This document shows, piece after piece, positions 7,783-17,128 of a stretch of DNA of 64,000 bases. The DNA is from Candidatus Obscuribacterales bacterium (GTDB lineage Bacteria; Cyanobacteriota; Vampirovibrionia; Obscuribacterales; Obscuribacteraceae), in contig JAHBVO010000003.1 of assembly GCA_019637435.1 (NCBI GenBank), forward strand, positions 1 through 64,000, read 5' to 3'. The position numbers and the translations under genes were made by a program. Each line of letters starts with the position of its first letter. The first letter of the stretch is position 1. The notes below the pieces were generated by a model. It was given only the letters and a program-made list of their open reading frames with translations, was not told where the DNA came from and ran no database searches.

Positions 7783-8880
7783 TCAGCAGCCGAAGCCGGT
7801 GGGGCCTACGGGCTCCCAGGGGCGGTTTTTGTCGCTGTCACCGTTCTTCTTTGGGTCGGCGGGCGGAGGTGCTGCCTGTCCGCACTGGGTGCAGGTCCGC
7901 GGGTCGGTGGTCGTTTGGGCGGGAAGTTTGGTCCCGCATGAAGGGCAGAAGTTCCACTCTGTGGTCATATGAACGCCTTTCGAATTAGGCAGTGGAGCGC
8001 AACTTCCGCTCCACTCGCGCGCCTTGTAGCAAACCTTGTTGACCTCGCCCGCCACGAGCAGAACGAGGCTTGAAATATACAACCAGAACATCAGCATCAT
8101 CACGCCACCAAGCGACCCGTAGGTGAGGTCGTAATGCGCGAGATTCTGGACATAAAGCCGAAATCCGTAGGTGGTCAGCAAGAAAATCACGGCACCAAAT
8201 ACGCTACCAGGCGTCACCCAGCGGTGCGCCTGATTAACGTCCGGACCGGCGGCAAAGGTGAGCGCGAACGACGCCAGCACCATCAGGAAGATGACAAACC
8301 ACGTCACCCAGGTCGCGATGTATGCCGGCAAAAGACGCAGACCAACCCATTCGACAACATACGGGAAGGCGAATATCGCAGCCACGGCGGCGAGAAGAAT
8401 GACCGATTGAACAACGGTCATCCAGATTGCCGTCAGGCGAAACTTCCAGTACGGTCGAGTATCGCGCACTCCGTAAATGCGATTGAGCCCGTCAATCACC
8501 GCGGCGTAAAGCCCCGATGCAAGCCAGATCGTAATCGCCAAACTGATCGAAAGCACGGCAATCGGCTGACCACCGTGCAATCGCGCAATCTGCTCCTCGA
8601 TGACCTGATGGGCATCATCAGGGAAGACCGTGCCGAGTAGCGACTCAAGCGCGTGAAGAAGTTCTTTGCTCTCCACACCCGCTGCCGGCAACAAGAGCGC
8701 TCCTAAGGTGATTACCAGTGCGAGAAACGGAACAGCCGCCATCATCGCACCAAAGGCAATCGCCGACGCCCGCGTAAAAATTTCGTTTTCAATGACGTCG
8801 TTCCACGTATGCCCGGCGATTTGCCAGACACCGCGAAACCGGCACGAGACAGCTCGCCCGATGCCGCCGGTTTTATTCAC
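7783..8880 (-). CDS. YihY/BrkB-family membrane protein with C-terminal zinc ribbon
   Basis: 365 aa. Residues 30-290 hold six hydrophobic segments with the YihY/UPF0761 hallmarks (SAIAFGAMMAAVPFLALVI near 40, LASGLYAAVIDGLNRIYGV near 140, YGSLGGVMMLMFWLYISS near 260). The family is an inner-membrane protein of unsettled function, once called RNase BN by mistake. After the last membrane segment comes a soluble tail with two CxxC pairs (CPSCGTKLP and CTQCGQ), a zinc ribbon, then a Pro-rich end finishing in Cys. The tail is not part of the usual family architecture and should face the cytosol if topology is standard. It ends at a strong terminator. Confidence 0.9.
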   Translation of the reverse strand: MNKTGGIGRAVSCRFRGVWQIAGHTWNDVIENEIFTRASAIAFGAMMAAVPFLALVITLGALLLPAAGVESKELLHALESLLGTVFPDDAHQVIEEQIARLHGGQPIAVLSISLAITIWLASGLYAAVIDGLNRIYGVRDTRPYWKFRLTAIWMTVVQSVILLAAVAAIFAFPYVVEWVGLRLLPAYIATWVTWFVIFLMVLASFALTFAAGPDVNQAHRWVTPGSVFGAVIFLLTTYGFRLYVQNLAHYDLTYGSLGGVMMLMFWLYISSLVLLVAGEVNKVCYKAREWSGSCAPLPNSKGVHMTTEWNFCPSCGTKLPAQTTTDPRTCTQCGQAAPPPADPKKNGDSDKNRPWEPVGPTGFGC

Positions 8881-8925
8881 ATTGCTCTCCTCGTATTGAT
8901 GTTTGTCGCAACGAGGACGCGTTCG

Positions 8926-9783
8926 TTACTCGTCCTCGGGAATCGTCGGGTCATCGTCCTCGAATTGCTCTGCAAAAAGCGAGACCGCAGGCGGGTTCAC
9001 CTGGTCAGCCTTCCACGTCGTGACGACGGTTCCGTCCGCATCAAGATCTTCGGCACAACTCAACTTGCCGCTGTCGTCGTTGGTGTAACGCCGGTATCCA
9101 TGCTTCTCTTTGACGTTCACCGACTTGCAGACGAATCCCGCTTTCGTCTTCCGCCAGACTTGTTCGAGCTTGATGTCGCCGGTTTCGCTGTAAACCGTGA
9201 CGACCATTTGCGTTTCATCAACGACTCGCCGCAACTGACTGCCGTCGGGCGCATAGTAACACCACTCGAATTGACCGCTGACGCCCTTGATGTTGGCGGT
9301 GAAATAGATCTTGTTGCTGTCGGTCCTGAAGTGCGTGAGCTCAAATCCGCCGTCAACGCTGACGCGACGCCGCATCTGTGCACTCTTGCCGTCCTTCTTG
9401 TACCGGATAGCTTCAAAGGTCCCGTCCGCGAGCTTTCGCCGTTCGAAGGCGAGCACGCCCGCTTTAAGCTCGCGCTTGAGCTTGCCGTCAGGGTAATACT
9501 CGAACTCGCCCGTGCGCGCGCCGTTCTTGTCACTGACGACCTTAGCAGTGCGCACCCCGTTTTTAAAACTATCCAACTCGACCGAGCCATCCTCCTTCAC
9601 GACCTTCCGTGCGACCAGCTGCTTCTCGACGTTAAACGTACTGGTGCGCGAAGTCTCGCCCTTCTGAGGCGTTTCGCTGACCTGTGTGTAGCCGGAAGGA
9701 ACATCGTCGGCAACCGCAGCCACGTATCCAAATCCCAACCCCAGAGCCAAGCTCAGGATCAGGATCAACTGTTTGCGATTCAT
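8926..9783 (-). CDS. Secreted MORN/YwqK-like repeat protein
   Basis: 285 aa from ATG at 9783, which has AAAGG upstream and begins the signal peptide (MNRKQLILILSLALGLGFGYVAAVA). The longer in-frame upstream start would bury the signal. The mature part is made of about 20-23-residue beta repeats with the pattern 'G.F....Y..DGKLKRE' (GEFEYYPDGKLKRELK, YKKDGKSAQMRRR, CYYAPDGSQLRR), resembling MORN/YwqK antitoxin-type repeats. The last 20 residues are very acidic. Probably periplasmic or exported; no enzymatic motif. Immediately upstream of yihY with 45 nt between them, possibly cotranscribed. Confidence 0.75.
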   Translation of the reverse strand: MNRKQLILILSLALGLGFGYVAAVADDVPSGYTQVSETPQKGETSRTSTFNVEKQLVARKVVKEDGSVELDSFKNGVRTAKVVSDKNGARTGEFEYYPDGKLKRELKAGVLAFERRKLADGTFEAIRYKKDGKSAQMRRRVSVDGGFELTHFRTDSNKIYFTANIKGVSGQFEWCYYAPDGSQLRRVVDETQMVVTVYSETGDIKLEQVWRKTKAGFVCKSVNVKEKHGYRRYTNDDSGKLSCAEDLDADGTVVTTWKADQVNPPAVSLFAEQFEDDDPTIPEDE

Positions 9784-10212
9784 GCGAGCCTTTCGTGTTT
9801 TGAATTTCGTGTATGAAAAACCGCTTGCCGCCTCGCATATCAATCGTCGCCTCACACGACGTGACCGGTTTCATCCCGTGTCTTGAAGGAGCGAAACAGC
9901 GTTGTCGGTTTAAGTTAAGCGTTAGAGCGATAATCGCCTGCGACTGTGAGGAAAGAAAAAGCGTTTTTATTTCTAGCCAATAGAACAGTTTGGTTTCAAA
10001 CAGAAACAGCAATTGTGGCCGTCCAGATACATAAGTTTCCGATCAGAGCGAAAAACCATACTCGTGGAGCTAACACTTTTGATCTTGGGCGAGCGGCCGA
10101 TTTCATGTTGTTTCACAACAGTGTCACAAACTTTGGGCATCATGGATGCACGCTCACACGACCGCCTTCTAAACGGTCTTTTAAACTCTCGCTCGCTGCA
10201 GGATTACTAAAA
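9784..10212. other. Divergent intergenic region
   Basis: 429 bp between the leftward secreted repeat protein and the rightward LEA-like gene. It must hold both promoters, but I see no convincing -35/-10 pair and no repeat. Confidence 0.5.
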
Positions 10213-10899
10213 ATGGGAAAACACAACGCCGCTGTTAAAGAAGCGCCGCACACCTCCGATGCGCCATCGTCCGGTGATAACTCCGACAATAGCGGGATCG
10301 CAAACGCGGCTCGCGAAGCCTGGGGCGGTCTGAGCAAATTCGGCGCTAAAGCCTGGAACACCACAAAAGAGGTCGGCGGGACAGCGCTCGAAAAAGGCAA
10401 AGAAGTGGGCAGCACTGTCGTCGAGAAAGGGCAGGAAGCCTTGCACAAGGGCAAAGAGGCAGTTCAGTCCAAAGAGGGGCAGAAAGTCATCAAACAGGCG
10501 CGCGAGGGCGCCGCAGACACCGTCGAAGCGCTCGGCGGACACTCCAGCAATCGCACCGTCAACGAAGTGGTGCGCAACGCCAAGATAATTCCCGGCGCGG
10601 GCAACGTTCTCGACGCAGCCGAGGCACTCTCGGACAGCGGTGTCACAAGAAAAATGCGCGACGGCAGCGGAACAGTCAACAAAGACGCGCTCATTCGTGG
10701 AGCAGTCAAGGTCGCTCCGGTTTCAGGCGACGCGGCGCGGCTGAAAGCGCTTGCAGACCGAACGGGTGTTACCGACCGCGCCACTGATTTTGTTCAGCAA
10801 AAAATCGAAGAAAATCGAAAAGGCGAAAAACCACAGCCCACGACCGAAGATGCGAACAAACAGCACGAAGTGCAAAAGCGTTCGCAGGTGAAGCGCTGA
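10213..10899 (+). CDS. LEA-like amphipathic-repeat protein
   Basis: 228 aa from ATG at 10213, with AGGA about 9 nt upstream. The in-frame upstream extension has no coding character. The middle (residues 40-100) is a run of 11-residue-like Lys/Glu/Gly/Thr repeats (TTKEVGGTALEKGKEVGSTV, VEKGQEALHKGKEAVQSKEG) typical of late-embryogenesis-abundant and related disordered stress proteins. A second half rich in Ala/Val (GAGNVLDAAEALSDSG) and a Lys/Gln-rich tail follow. No signal peptide, so cytosolic. Function by analogy would be desiccation or envelope stress protection; only the repeat character is seen. Confidence 0.75.
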   Translation: MGKHNAAVKEAPHTSDAPSSGDNSDNSGIANAAREAWGGLSKFGAKAWNTTKEVGGTALEKGKEVGSTVVEKGQEALHKGKEAVQSKEGQKVIKQAREGAADTVEALGGHSSNRTVNEVVRNAKIIPGAGNVLDAAEALSDSGVTRKMRDGSGTVNKDALIRGAVKVAPVSGDAARLKALADRTGVTDRATDFVQQKIEENRKGEKPQPTTEDANKQHEVQKRSQVKR

Positions 10900-10941
10900 A
10901 CTTAAGCGTAAATCCATTTCCGTCTTGCGCAGAAGGAAACA

Positions 10942-12237
10942 TCAACCTGAAACCCAGAGGATGCGGTCTTTGGCTCGAGTCACCGCTGTGTACAACCATT
11001 GACGACCATACTCAAGATTGGCATTCAGACAGTCTCTCGCGTCGTCTGCGTGAATCATCACCGTTGGCCATTCCGAACCCTGCGCCGTGTGACACGTTAG
11101 AACATATCCGAATCTGCAGGCGAGACCATGCCCATCCCCGTATTCTTCAGGGTTGACCTCAATGGGTCGCGGAGTCCGCTGTCCAAGACAATCTTCGAGT
11201 ACGCATTTTGCGCCGGCAGTTTCTACAACCTTCCAAATCGAATTGCGAACAAAATCGATGCCGTCAATACTTCTGTTATCTCTGCAAACGAGATATTCGT
11301 TCTCGACCGGAGTCGGCGATGTACGTCCGAGCGCACGCCTGATCATTTTTGTAAGCGCAATGCGCCGTTTGTTTGTCCAGACGATAACGGGAGTTCCGGC
11401 TGCGATCATCGCCAGATCGATTGGCGCCACCGGCCGCATCTCGACCGGCAAAGCTTTTTTGATCAATTCCGCGATATTTAAAACCATGCTCGAACCGCTC
11501 TGCCGATGCACTTCGGTAAGAACGACGCGAGCTTCTATTATCGAGTCGTCCCAGAAAACCGGGTTGTCGTTGACCGGCGGCAGTTGAAATTGATCTCCGA
11601 CCAAAATTATTTTCGAAAAACAGTGGCGCACCTTCGAGAGCAATTCACCTCCCAGCATCGAGGCTTCATCAATGATGAGGACTCCATCCTGTGGAATACG
11701 CGGTTCCCATCCATCGAAAAATTCTCTGTAGAAATCTTCGCATCCCAATACTTGTGCACCGCTTTTAATACCACTTCTTCGGTTTACCTCCCAGGCTTTT
11801 CTGAGATTTCCGAGATCGAAATAGGAGAGAAGTTCCTCCTCCTTAATGCTGCCGTGCGGCTCATCTAGATTGAAATACGCCAGCAGAGATTCGCCTGGTT
11901 CCTTGTAGGTCGAAACCAAGCTTGCCTTGTAAGCAGTCACTGCATCAGGCAATTCTTTTCTGCGCAAAACATCGACCGCTTTGTTGGTCATTGCTGAAAT
12001 CACAACTTCGCCGGAGAGAGTTATTTTGAGTTGCTTTATGAGACTCGTTTTTCCAGAGCCGGCGGGACCGGAAAGGGCGATGAGCGAATGACCGCACTCG
12101 GTCAACGTGTGAATTCTTAGCGCCGCGCTGATTTGCTCGAACGACAAATTTCGTGCATGAGTTTCATGCGGCGGCGCTTGGCTTTTGATGAGCAGACCAG
12201 AAGAGTCGTGTGGCATGGAGCAGTTTCCGTAAATCAT
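10942..12237 (-). CDS. RecD-like AAA/superfamily 1 helicase
   Basis: 431 aa from ATG at 12237, preceded by GGAG with 7-nt spacing; an upstream in-frame extension to 12498 has no good ribosome site. Walker A GPAGSGKT lies at 57-64, Walker B LIIDEASML near 210, and GDQFQLPPV (motif III). The C-terminal UvrD_C_2 motifs LTCHTAQGSEWPTVMI and LYTAVTRAKDRILWVSG end the protein. This matches the short RecD2/Dda-like helicases without an N-terminal RecBCD-interaction domain. The role is probably DNA processing or repair as an ATP-dependent 5'-3' helicase by family. It converges on the LEA-like gene (42 nt gap). The downstream part is firm; start choice is moderately sure. Confidence 0.88.
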   Translation of the reverse strand: MIYGNCSMPHDSSGLLIKSQAPPHETHARNLSFEQISAALRIHTLTECGHSLIALSGPAGSGKTSLIKQLKITLSGEVVISAMTNKAVDVLRRKELPDAVTAYKASLVSTYKEPGESLLAYFNLDEPHGSIKEEELLSYFDLGNLRKAWEVNRRSGIKSGAQVLGCEDFYREFFDGWEPRIPQDGVLIIDEASMLGGELLSKVRHCFSKIILVGDQFQLPPVNDNPVFWDDSIIEARVVLTEVHRQSGSSMVLNIAELIKKALPVEMRPVAPIDLAMIAAGTPVIVWTNKRRIALTKMIRRALGRTSPTPVENEYLVCRDNRSIDGIDFVRNSIWKVVETAGAKCVLEDCLGQRTPRPIEVNPEEYGDGHGLACRFGYVLTCHTAQGSEWPTVMIHADDARDCLNANLEYGRQWLYTAVTRAKDRILWVSG

Positions 12238-12870
12238 CTTGATACTCCAATTATTCAAATTTGGTTTTGCGACGGCACTGTTGAATTCAACAGTTGAGAC
12301 TGACATGGGCTTTCCCGACGCCACCAATCTTTGAGTAAGCAAAAAGAGAACAGGAACAAAACGCGGCGCAACGCTCCCGATAAATCCGAACGGCTTCGGG
12401 CAACGTTTTCGACGAGCTGTGGATGATCGATGATTCGATCCTTCGCTACGGCGTAGTAACTGCGTGAACTCAGCGAAGAAACGAGAAAAGAGCGCCATCG
12501 GAGACGTCTAGCCATTTTAGGCAATGACATTCGTACGACAAATTCTCAGATTACCCAAAGGCAGCAGCTACACTAAGATTATCGATTGGTGTTGCTTGCG
12601 CCAAACACAGCCGAAAGTAGGTGTTTTAGGCTGTTTTTATAAAAAGAAGATTCCAAGGTGATGGAACCCCTAGCACGGTAGGAGAAGTTGTGACTTTTCT
12701 GCTACCACTTCCAAATTCGGAACTTTAGCGCCTTCCGTGTTTAGATTGCCGTAGGAACAGCTTCGCCACCGCAGAGCCGTGTTAGCATATAAATGTGTGG
12801 AAACTTAAAACCTTGAATTATCAAACTCCAAGAGCGTCCGCAGAGCCATGATTAATACGGTATACCCATA
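12238..12870. other. Gene-free stretch
   Basis: 633 bp with AT content above the neighbours. There is an imperfect hairpin near 12680-12710 (GGTAGGAGAAGT/ACTTTTCTGCTACC). I see no further gene or array. Confidence 0.4.
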
Positions 12871-13238
12871 ATGAAACGCATAAGTCTTTTGCTCATTTTT
12901 CTAAGCGTCATAAGTGGAGTAAGCTATCAACTTTGGAACGAATACTGTGACAATCAAGCCTATATGTATGCTCACGATCCAATGCTCATCAGTGTGGACA
13001 AAAAGTAGCTTGTGCCAAACCCATAGAAACCGGTTGTCATTTATACCAAATGGGTGATTATGAGATTGGCAAAATCACCCAACCTGTCAAGGTATCGCAA
13101 CTGTTTGACACTTATTTCTTTAGTTTTGATATTGCCACATCTAACCAATCCGGGCTTCGATTTGAAAATTGTCCGCAGCGCCCGGAAAATGGGCACCGCG
13201 TATCCCTACCTGCCCCAGCAGCTCACCCTATCTTTTAA
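12871..13238 (+). pseudogene. Probable frameshifted small secreted Cys-containing protein
   Basis: ATG at 12871 opens a 45-codon frame with a signal-like start (MKRISLLLIFLSVISGVSYQ) that stops at 13008. Another frame covering the same end continues from about 12985 to 13238 with a protein-like sequence (CGQKVACAKPIETGCHLYQM, then GDYEIGKITQPVKVSQLFD). Joined by a one-base shift they would give one small exported protein with four or more Cys. The local base composition is more AT-rich than the neighbours. It could instead be a 45-aa gene plus a chance frame. Confidence 0.4.
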
Positions 13239-13256
13239 CAGCGCTGCACCAAACAC

Positions 13257-14447
13257 CTAAAAGTTCGCCAACCGCTTCAGCGCCTTCTCAAGCACCTCGA
13301 CCTGCGCGTACAAACGCGAAACCTCTTCCAGACTCGCTTTGCCACGCACCTTCTCGATCTCATCTTCGAGCAGCTTCTTGGTTTTAGCCAGCTTCTTGGC
13401 GTTCATCGAATAGCGATCCTGCGGCATCGAAACCTTGGTATCAACGCGCTGGGCGTTTAAATTGGTCTTGTCGAGCCGTTTCTTGTCTTGCCGCTTCTTC
13501 AAATCCTCACGTTCAACAGCAGCCGACATACCGGCAAGTCCGGCGATGCCGGCGAGCCCGCCCATTTGCGACACATCACGACCTTCCATCGGTCGCGTGT
13601 ACTGCGCAATCAATGCAGCCTTTCGCTGAATCTCGCTTGAATAGCCGCTTTGCTGCGCTTGCTTGTTCGCTTTAGTTCCATCGAATTTTTTGTTGAGCAG
13701 CTCTTGCCCTTTACCCATTTTGGCACCGTGAGCCTGATCCATGATGGTCATGATCCCGCCCATTCCCAGCAACATCATCGGGTTGCAAAACAGCACCGAG
13801 ATAAACGCCATCTGGTCCTGGCTCGCCATGTGCTTCTGGCTCATATGACTTTTGTAATCGACAAGCTTGCCGTCGGAATCAGCCGTCAACAAGCGACCAT
13901 CACGATTGCGCGTGACGAAATTGCCACTCCCATCTTTTTGCCAGTTGCGTCCATCGAAAGCGCTCGGCCGAAACTTGCCGTCTGACTCCGGTTTCGCTTG
14001 CGTTTCTCTTTGCTCAGCGCGACGTTGCTCCTCGGTGCGCTGTTGGTTCAAACGCTGTTCGCTCAATCTTTGTTCTGCACGCTGCTGTTCTACCGTTAGA
14101 GAATCAAACCGTTGCGCTCGTCGCTGTTCCGTAGCACGCTGTTCCACGCCCCGCTGTTCCGTAGCACGCTGTTCCACGCCTCGCTGTTCCGCCGCGCGCT
14201 GTTCCGAACGCTGCTGCTGTTCGCTATGCCGTGGCTCACCGCCCTGAAGCTCAACTTGCCGCAAATTGCGAGCTTCGTTCCTGACTACAAAATCCTTCGC
14301 ACTCGCTGGTCCATTGTTCTGCAATTCGCGAGTAATCTTGTCCGCTTCGCGCGCGAGCTGTTGACCGGCGGTCCTGTCACCGCTCGTATCTCGCATTCGT
14401 CGCTCGCTGAAACCGTCTATTGAGTGCATACTTCCCAGAAACGCCAT
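13257..14447 (-). CDS. Hydrophilic protein with EQR repeats and a hydrophobic patch
   Basis: 396 aa, not recognised. Residues 75-155 are Gln/Glu/Arg repeats (EQRGVEQRAT twice in perfect tandem, then EQRLSEQRLNQQRTEEQRRA), likely a charged single helix or coiled coil. Near 220 a hydrophobic stretch (MAFISVLFCNPMMLLGMGGI) could insert in a membrane. After that come Ala/Gly (GGLAGIAGLAGMSA) and Lys-rich helices and a C-terminal coiled coil. No Sec signal. Start at 14447 has only weak GAG upstream; an in-frame ATG at 14429 behind GGGAAG is an alternative. The DNA of the EQR part contains 33-bp direct repeats, a place for copy-number change. Confidence 0.75.
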   Translation of the reverse strand: MAFLGSMHSIDGFSERRMRDTSGDRTAGQQLAREADKITRELQNNGPASAKDFVVRNEARNLRQVELQGGEPRHSEQQQRSEQRAAEQRGVEQRATEQRGVEQRATEQRRAQRFDSLTVEQQRAEQRLSEQRLNQQRTEEQRRAEQRETQAKPESDGKFRPSAFDGRNWQKDGSGNFVTRNRDGRLLTADSDGKLVDYKSHMSQKHMASQDQMAFISVLFCNPMMLLGMGGIMTIMDQAHGAKMGKGQELLNKKFDGTKANKQAQQSGYSSEIQRKAALIAQYTRPMEGRDVSQMGGLAGIAGLAGMSAAVEREDLKKRQDKKRLDKTNLNAQRVDTKVSMPQDRYSMNAKKLAKTKKLLEDEIEKVRGKASLEEVSRLYAQVEVLEKALKRLANF

Positions 14448-14948
14448 CTCATCTCAATCGCATCAACGTCATTTGTCGGGATTGAGGAATCTCCTATTAA
14501 ATTACGATTCCAGGGAGATGATGTCGATGGGAAGACTACTAACCACAACCACTTCACTTGCGTGAAAACCGCCGCCGCCACTCGCGCACTATCTCAGCGC
14601 ACTTCTTGCCAACCAGGGCAGGAATGCCAAATCCGCCGCGGTTTGGCTACGCCAGAATGACCAAATTTCAAAAATCCGGCATTCCCACGAAGACAACGAC
14701 TGCCCTTTGACACAACCAACCCAGCGATAGATCCCGTAATAACCCACCGTTTCTACACTTCGGGACTCCACTGAGTCCTGTCTTTTATAGTAGCAAGTTG
14801 GGACAAAGACTGCCTTTTGACACAACCAACCCAGCGTTAGATCCCGTAACAACCCACCGTTTCTACACTTCGGGACTCCACCAAGTCCTATCTTTTACGG
14901 TAGTCAAAATTGGAGGACGACACCCGAGAAGCTGCTACGATTAATGCA
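14448..14948. other. Gene-free stretch upstream of the CAP-domain gene
   Basis: Only the direct repeat at 14698-14903 (separate entry) stands out. GGAGG at 14912 is too far (about 32 nt) from the ATG at 14949 to be a normal ribosome site for it. Confidence 0.5.
14698..14903. repeat. Two-copy 96-bp direct repeat (110-bp spacing)
   Basis: Units begin GACTGCC(C/T)TTTGACACAACC and share AGATCCCGTAA.AACCCACCG and CTACACTTCGGGACTCCAC. The first ends TTTTATAGTAGCAAGTT, like the ATAGTAG ends of the dispersed elements. Each unit includes a small GGACTC/GAGTCC hairpin. Confidence 0.8.
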
Positions 14949-15749
14949 ATGAAGGTTCGTAAGCCCGCAATCGGTTTCCTGACAATATTCTTGCTTGGCA
15001 TTCTCCCGGCTGTCGCGGAGGACGCGTTCTCGTTGACGCCTGGACCCTGCATGGACAAGCGCAAGCAGATTGTCACCTATCTCGATAAAGCAAAGAAAGC
15101 CGGCATCGGAGTGAAGCCCTACACTGAGGCTCTTCAGCGGATTGAGGACGGGATAAAAGCCGGACAGAACGAAGACGAGGTGAAAAGGCAGGTCGGTAGC
15201 CTGGTTTCGGCACTGGCTCAGCAGGTAAACAACCTCAAGGTCCTGAAAGTTTCGTCGACGTATCGAGCGATATCCGGCTCGCCGTCAGGTGGTTCGGCGG
15301 GCAGCTCAGCAGGCGGTGCGGGCCGCAAAGCTGGAACCTCCACGGTTTCTGTTTCAGAAATGGAATCGCATATGTTGTCTCTCGTAAACAAACACCGCTC
15401 GGCTGCGGGGCTTGGCGCGGTCGGAGCCAACGGAGCCCTGGCCGACATCGCAAGAGCGCACTCAGAAGACATGGCGAAACGCGGGTTCTTTTCGCATGTA
15501 AATCCTGACGGACGCGATCCGCAGGATCGAGCACGCAACGCAGGATGGCAAGGCGGAGTAATGGAGAACATCGCGTTTTCGTCAAATCGCGGAGACGGCA
15601 TCACCACTACCGACTCGGCGGACGTTACGCTGATGAACTCGCCGCCTCACAGAGCAACGATACTCAACACGGGCGTTACACAGGTCGGAATCGGCATCGC
15701 TTATGACGCCACCGGCGGTATCAGGGTCACGCAGTTATTTTCACCATAG
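14949..15749 (+). CDS. Secreted CAP (SCP/PR1) domain protein with AGIGVKPY-type N-terminal domain
   Basis: 266 aa from ATG at 14949, which opens a signal peptide (KVRKPAIGFLTIFLLGILPA). Residues about 30-100 form a helical domain containing KAKKAGIGVKPY, shared with the protein at 20371. A Gly/Ser linker leads to the CAP domain (about 140-266): NKHRSAAGL, AHSEDMAKRGFFSHVNPDG, NIAF, and MNSPPHRATIL, with the family His/Glu/His pocket. Exported; bacterial CAP proteins have been linked to cell-surface, lipid-binding or protease-like roles, not settled. The start is weakly supported (no clear Shine-Dalgarno). Confidence 0.88.
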   Translation: MKVRKPAIGFLTIFLLGILPAVAEDAFSLTPGPCMDKRKQIVTYLDKAKKAGIGVKPYTEALQRIEDGIKAGQNEDEVKRQVGSLVSALAQQVNNLKVLKVSSTYRAISGSPSGGSAGSSAGGAGRKAGTSTVSVSEMESHMLSLVNKHRSAAGLGAVGANGALADIARAHSEDMAKRGFFSHVNPDGRDPQDRARNAGWQGGVMENIAFSSNRGDGITTTDSADVTLMNSPPHRATILNTGVTQVGIGIAYDATGGIRVTQLFSP

Positions 15750-15856
15750 TGACGTTCGGAAGTGACGTTCGGACTTGAAACAAGCTCCAAAAGCTTTTAG
15801 GGGAAACAGATTCAAACAATGGCTCTCTAATCCACAGTGAATCACAGGTCTAAACC

Positions 15857-16762
15857 ATGCCCGAACTGCCGGATATTCTTGCTTACATGAACGCGCTGGA
15901 GCCCCGTGTGCTCGGACAGACTCTGGAACGAGTGCGCATCGCCAGTCCTTTTCTTTTGCGAACAGTCGAGCCGCCACTATCCGCCGCAGAAGGGCAGCCA
16001 GTGCGGGAGTTGCGAAGAATCGGCAAACGCATCGCATTGGGTTTCGACAATCAGATTTGGCTGGTTCTGCATCTTATGATTGCAGGACGATTGCACTGGC
16101 GAGCGCCCGGCGCGAAACTTGGCGGACGACAAAATCTCGCAGCATTTGATTTTGCTGACGGCTCACTTGTTTTGACCGAAGCCGGCAGCACAAGACGCGC
16201 GTCACTTCAGGTTCTCCAGGGGCAGGATGCACTTGATGAAATCGATCCTGGCGGAATCGAGGTTTTTGAAAGCGACCTGGAACAGTTTCGACTTGCGCTC
16301 ACAAACGAGAATCGCACGCTCAAACGGGCATTAACAGACCCGCGCATCATCAGCGGAATAGGTAACGCATACTCAGACGAGATTTTGCACGCGGCCCGTT
16401 TATCGCCAATCGTACAAACCGGAAAGCTCACCGACGAAGAGTGGGAGCGACTTTACAAAGCGACGAAGGAAACGCTGACGCTCTGGATCGAAAGATTCAA
16501 CACCGAAGCGCAGAAAAGTTTTCCGGAGAAAGTGACGGCGTTCCGGCCGGAGATGGCTGTTCATGGTCGTTATGGACAACCGTGTCCCGTATGCGGAGAG
16601 AAGGTGCAACGCATCAGATATGCAGACAACGAAACCAACTATTGCGCTCAATGCCAGACTGGCGGAAAGCTTCTGGCAGACAGAAGTCTATCGCGCGTAA
16701 TGAAATCAGACTGGCCAAAAACACTGGCAGAACTCGAAGCACTGAAGAGATCCCACAAGTAG
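15857..16762 (+). CDS. Formamidopyrimidine-DNA glycosylase / endonuclease VIII family protein
   Basis: 301 aa. MPELPD places the catalytic Pro2-Glu3 at the N-terminus. The helix-two-turn-helix motif is DPRIISGIGNAYSDEIL near 165. The C-terminal zinc finger has CPVCG and CAQCQ. It excises oxidised bases and cleaves the abasic site (beta,delta-elimination). The motif reads PELPD rather than PELPE and the length exceeds the usual 270 aa, as in a subgroup of Fpg/Nei paralogues, so I do not assign mutM. It stands alone on the plus strand behind the CAP gene. Confidence 0.92.
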   Translation: MPELPDILAYMNALEPRVLGQTLERVRIASPFLLRTVEPPLSAAEGQPVRELRRIGKRIALGFDNQIWLVLHLMIAGRLHWRAPGAKLGGRQNLAAFDFADGSLVLTEAGSTRRASLQVLQGQDALDEIDPGGIEVFESDLEQFRLALTNENRTLKRALTDPRIISGIGNAYSDEILHAARLSPIVQTGKLTDEEWERLYKATKETLTLWIERFNTEAQKSFPEKVTAFRPEMAVHGRYGQPCPVCGEKVQRIRYADNETNYCAQCQTGGKLLADRSLSRVMKSDWPKTLAELEALKRSHK

Positions 16763-16825
16763 TAGCTACGGGTTCGCAGGATTTAAATCTGCTCCGCGTC
16801 TTTCTTTTTCAGTCTCTGTTCCAGA

Positions 16826-17128
16826 TCAAAGCGCCACAGCCTCTTTTAAGATTCGCTCTTTGCGCTTCCCGGTCAAGCTGGCCTCATCAACAAGGTCTAC
16901 TTTGACACCGAGGAGCTGCCCGAGTTCGTCTTCTAGATCGCCGAGGGCGCCGAAATACTCGAAGCCTCTCAGCGACTCCGGAACCTTAATAAGTACATCG
17001 ATGTCGCTCTTTTCATCGTACTCGTCACGAACGCAGGAACCAAAGATGCGCACGGCGGTTGCGCCATATCTGTTGCAGGCGGCTTTGATGTCTTCGCGTT
17101 TTTCAACAATCAAATCAACGAGAGTCAT
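16826..17128 (-). CDS. MNT-type minimal nucleotidyltransferase
   Basis: 100 aa. GSCVRDEYDEKSDIDVLI (about 30-48) is the nucleotidyltransferase fold signature GSxxR...SDxD, and a third acidic residue occurs in VDLVD. Such proteins are commonly the antitoxin half of HEPN-MNT pairs, where MNT AMPylates the HEPN toxin. No intact HEPN gene adjoins; the 213 bp upstream has only fragments. GGGAGAATAGAGAAG lies before the ATG. Cytosolic. Family assignment is firm; a toxin-antitoxin role is unproven here. Confidence 0.88.
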   Translation of the reverse strand: MTLVDLIVEKREDIKAACNRYGATAVRIFGSCVRDEYDEKSDIDVLIKVPESLRGFEYFGALGDLEDELGQLLGVKVDLVDEASLTGKRKERILKEAVAL

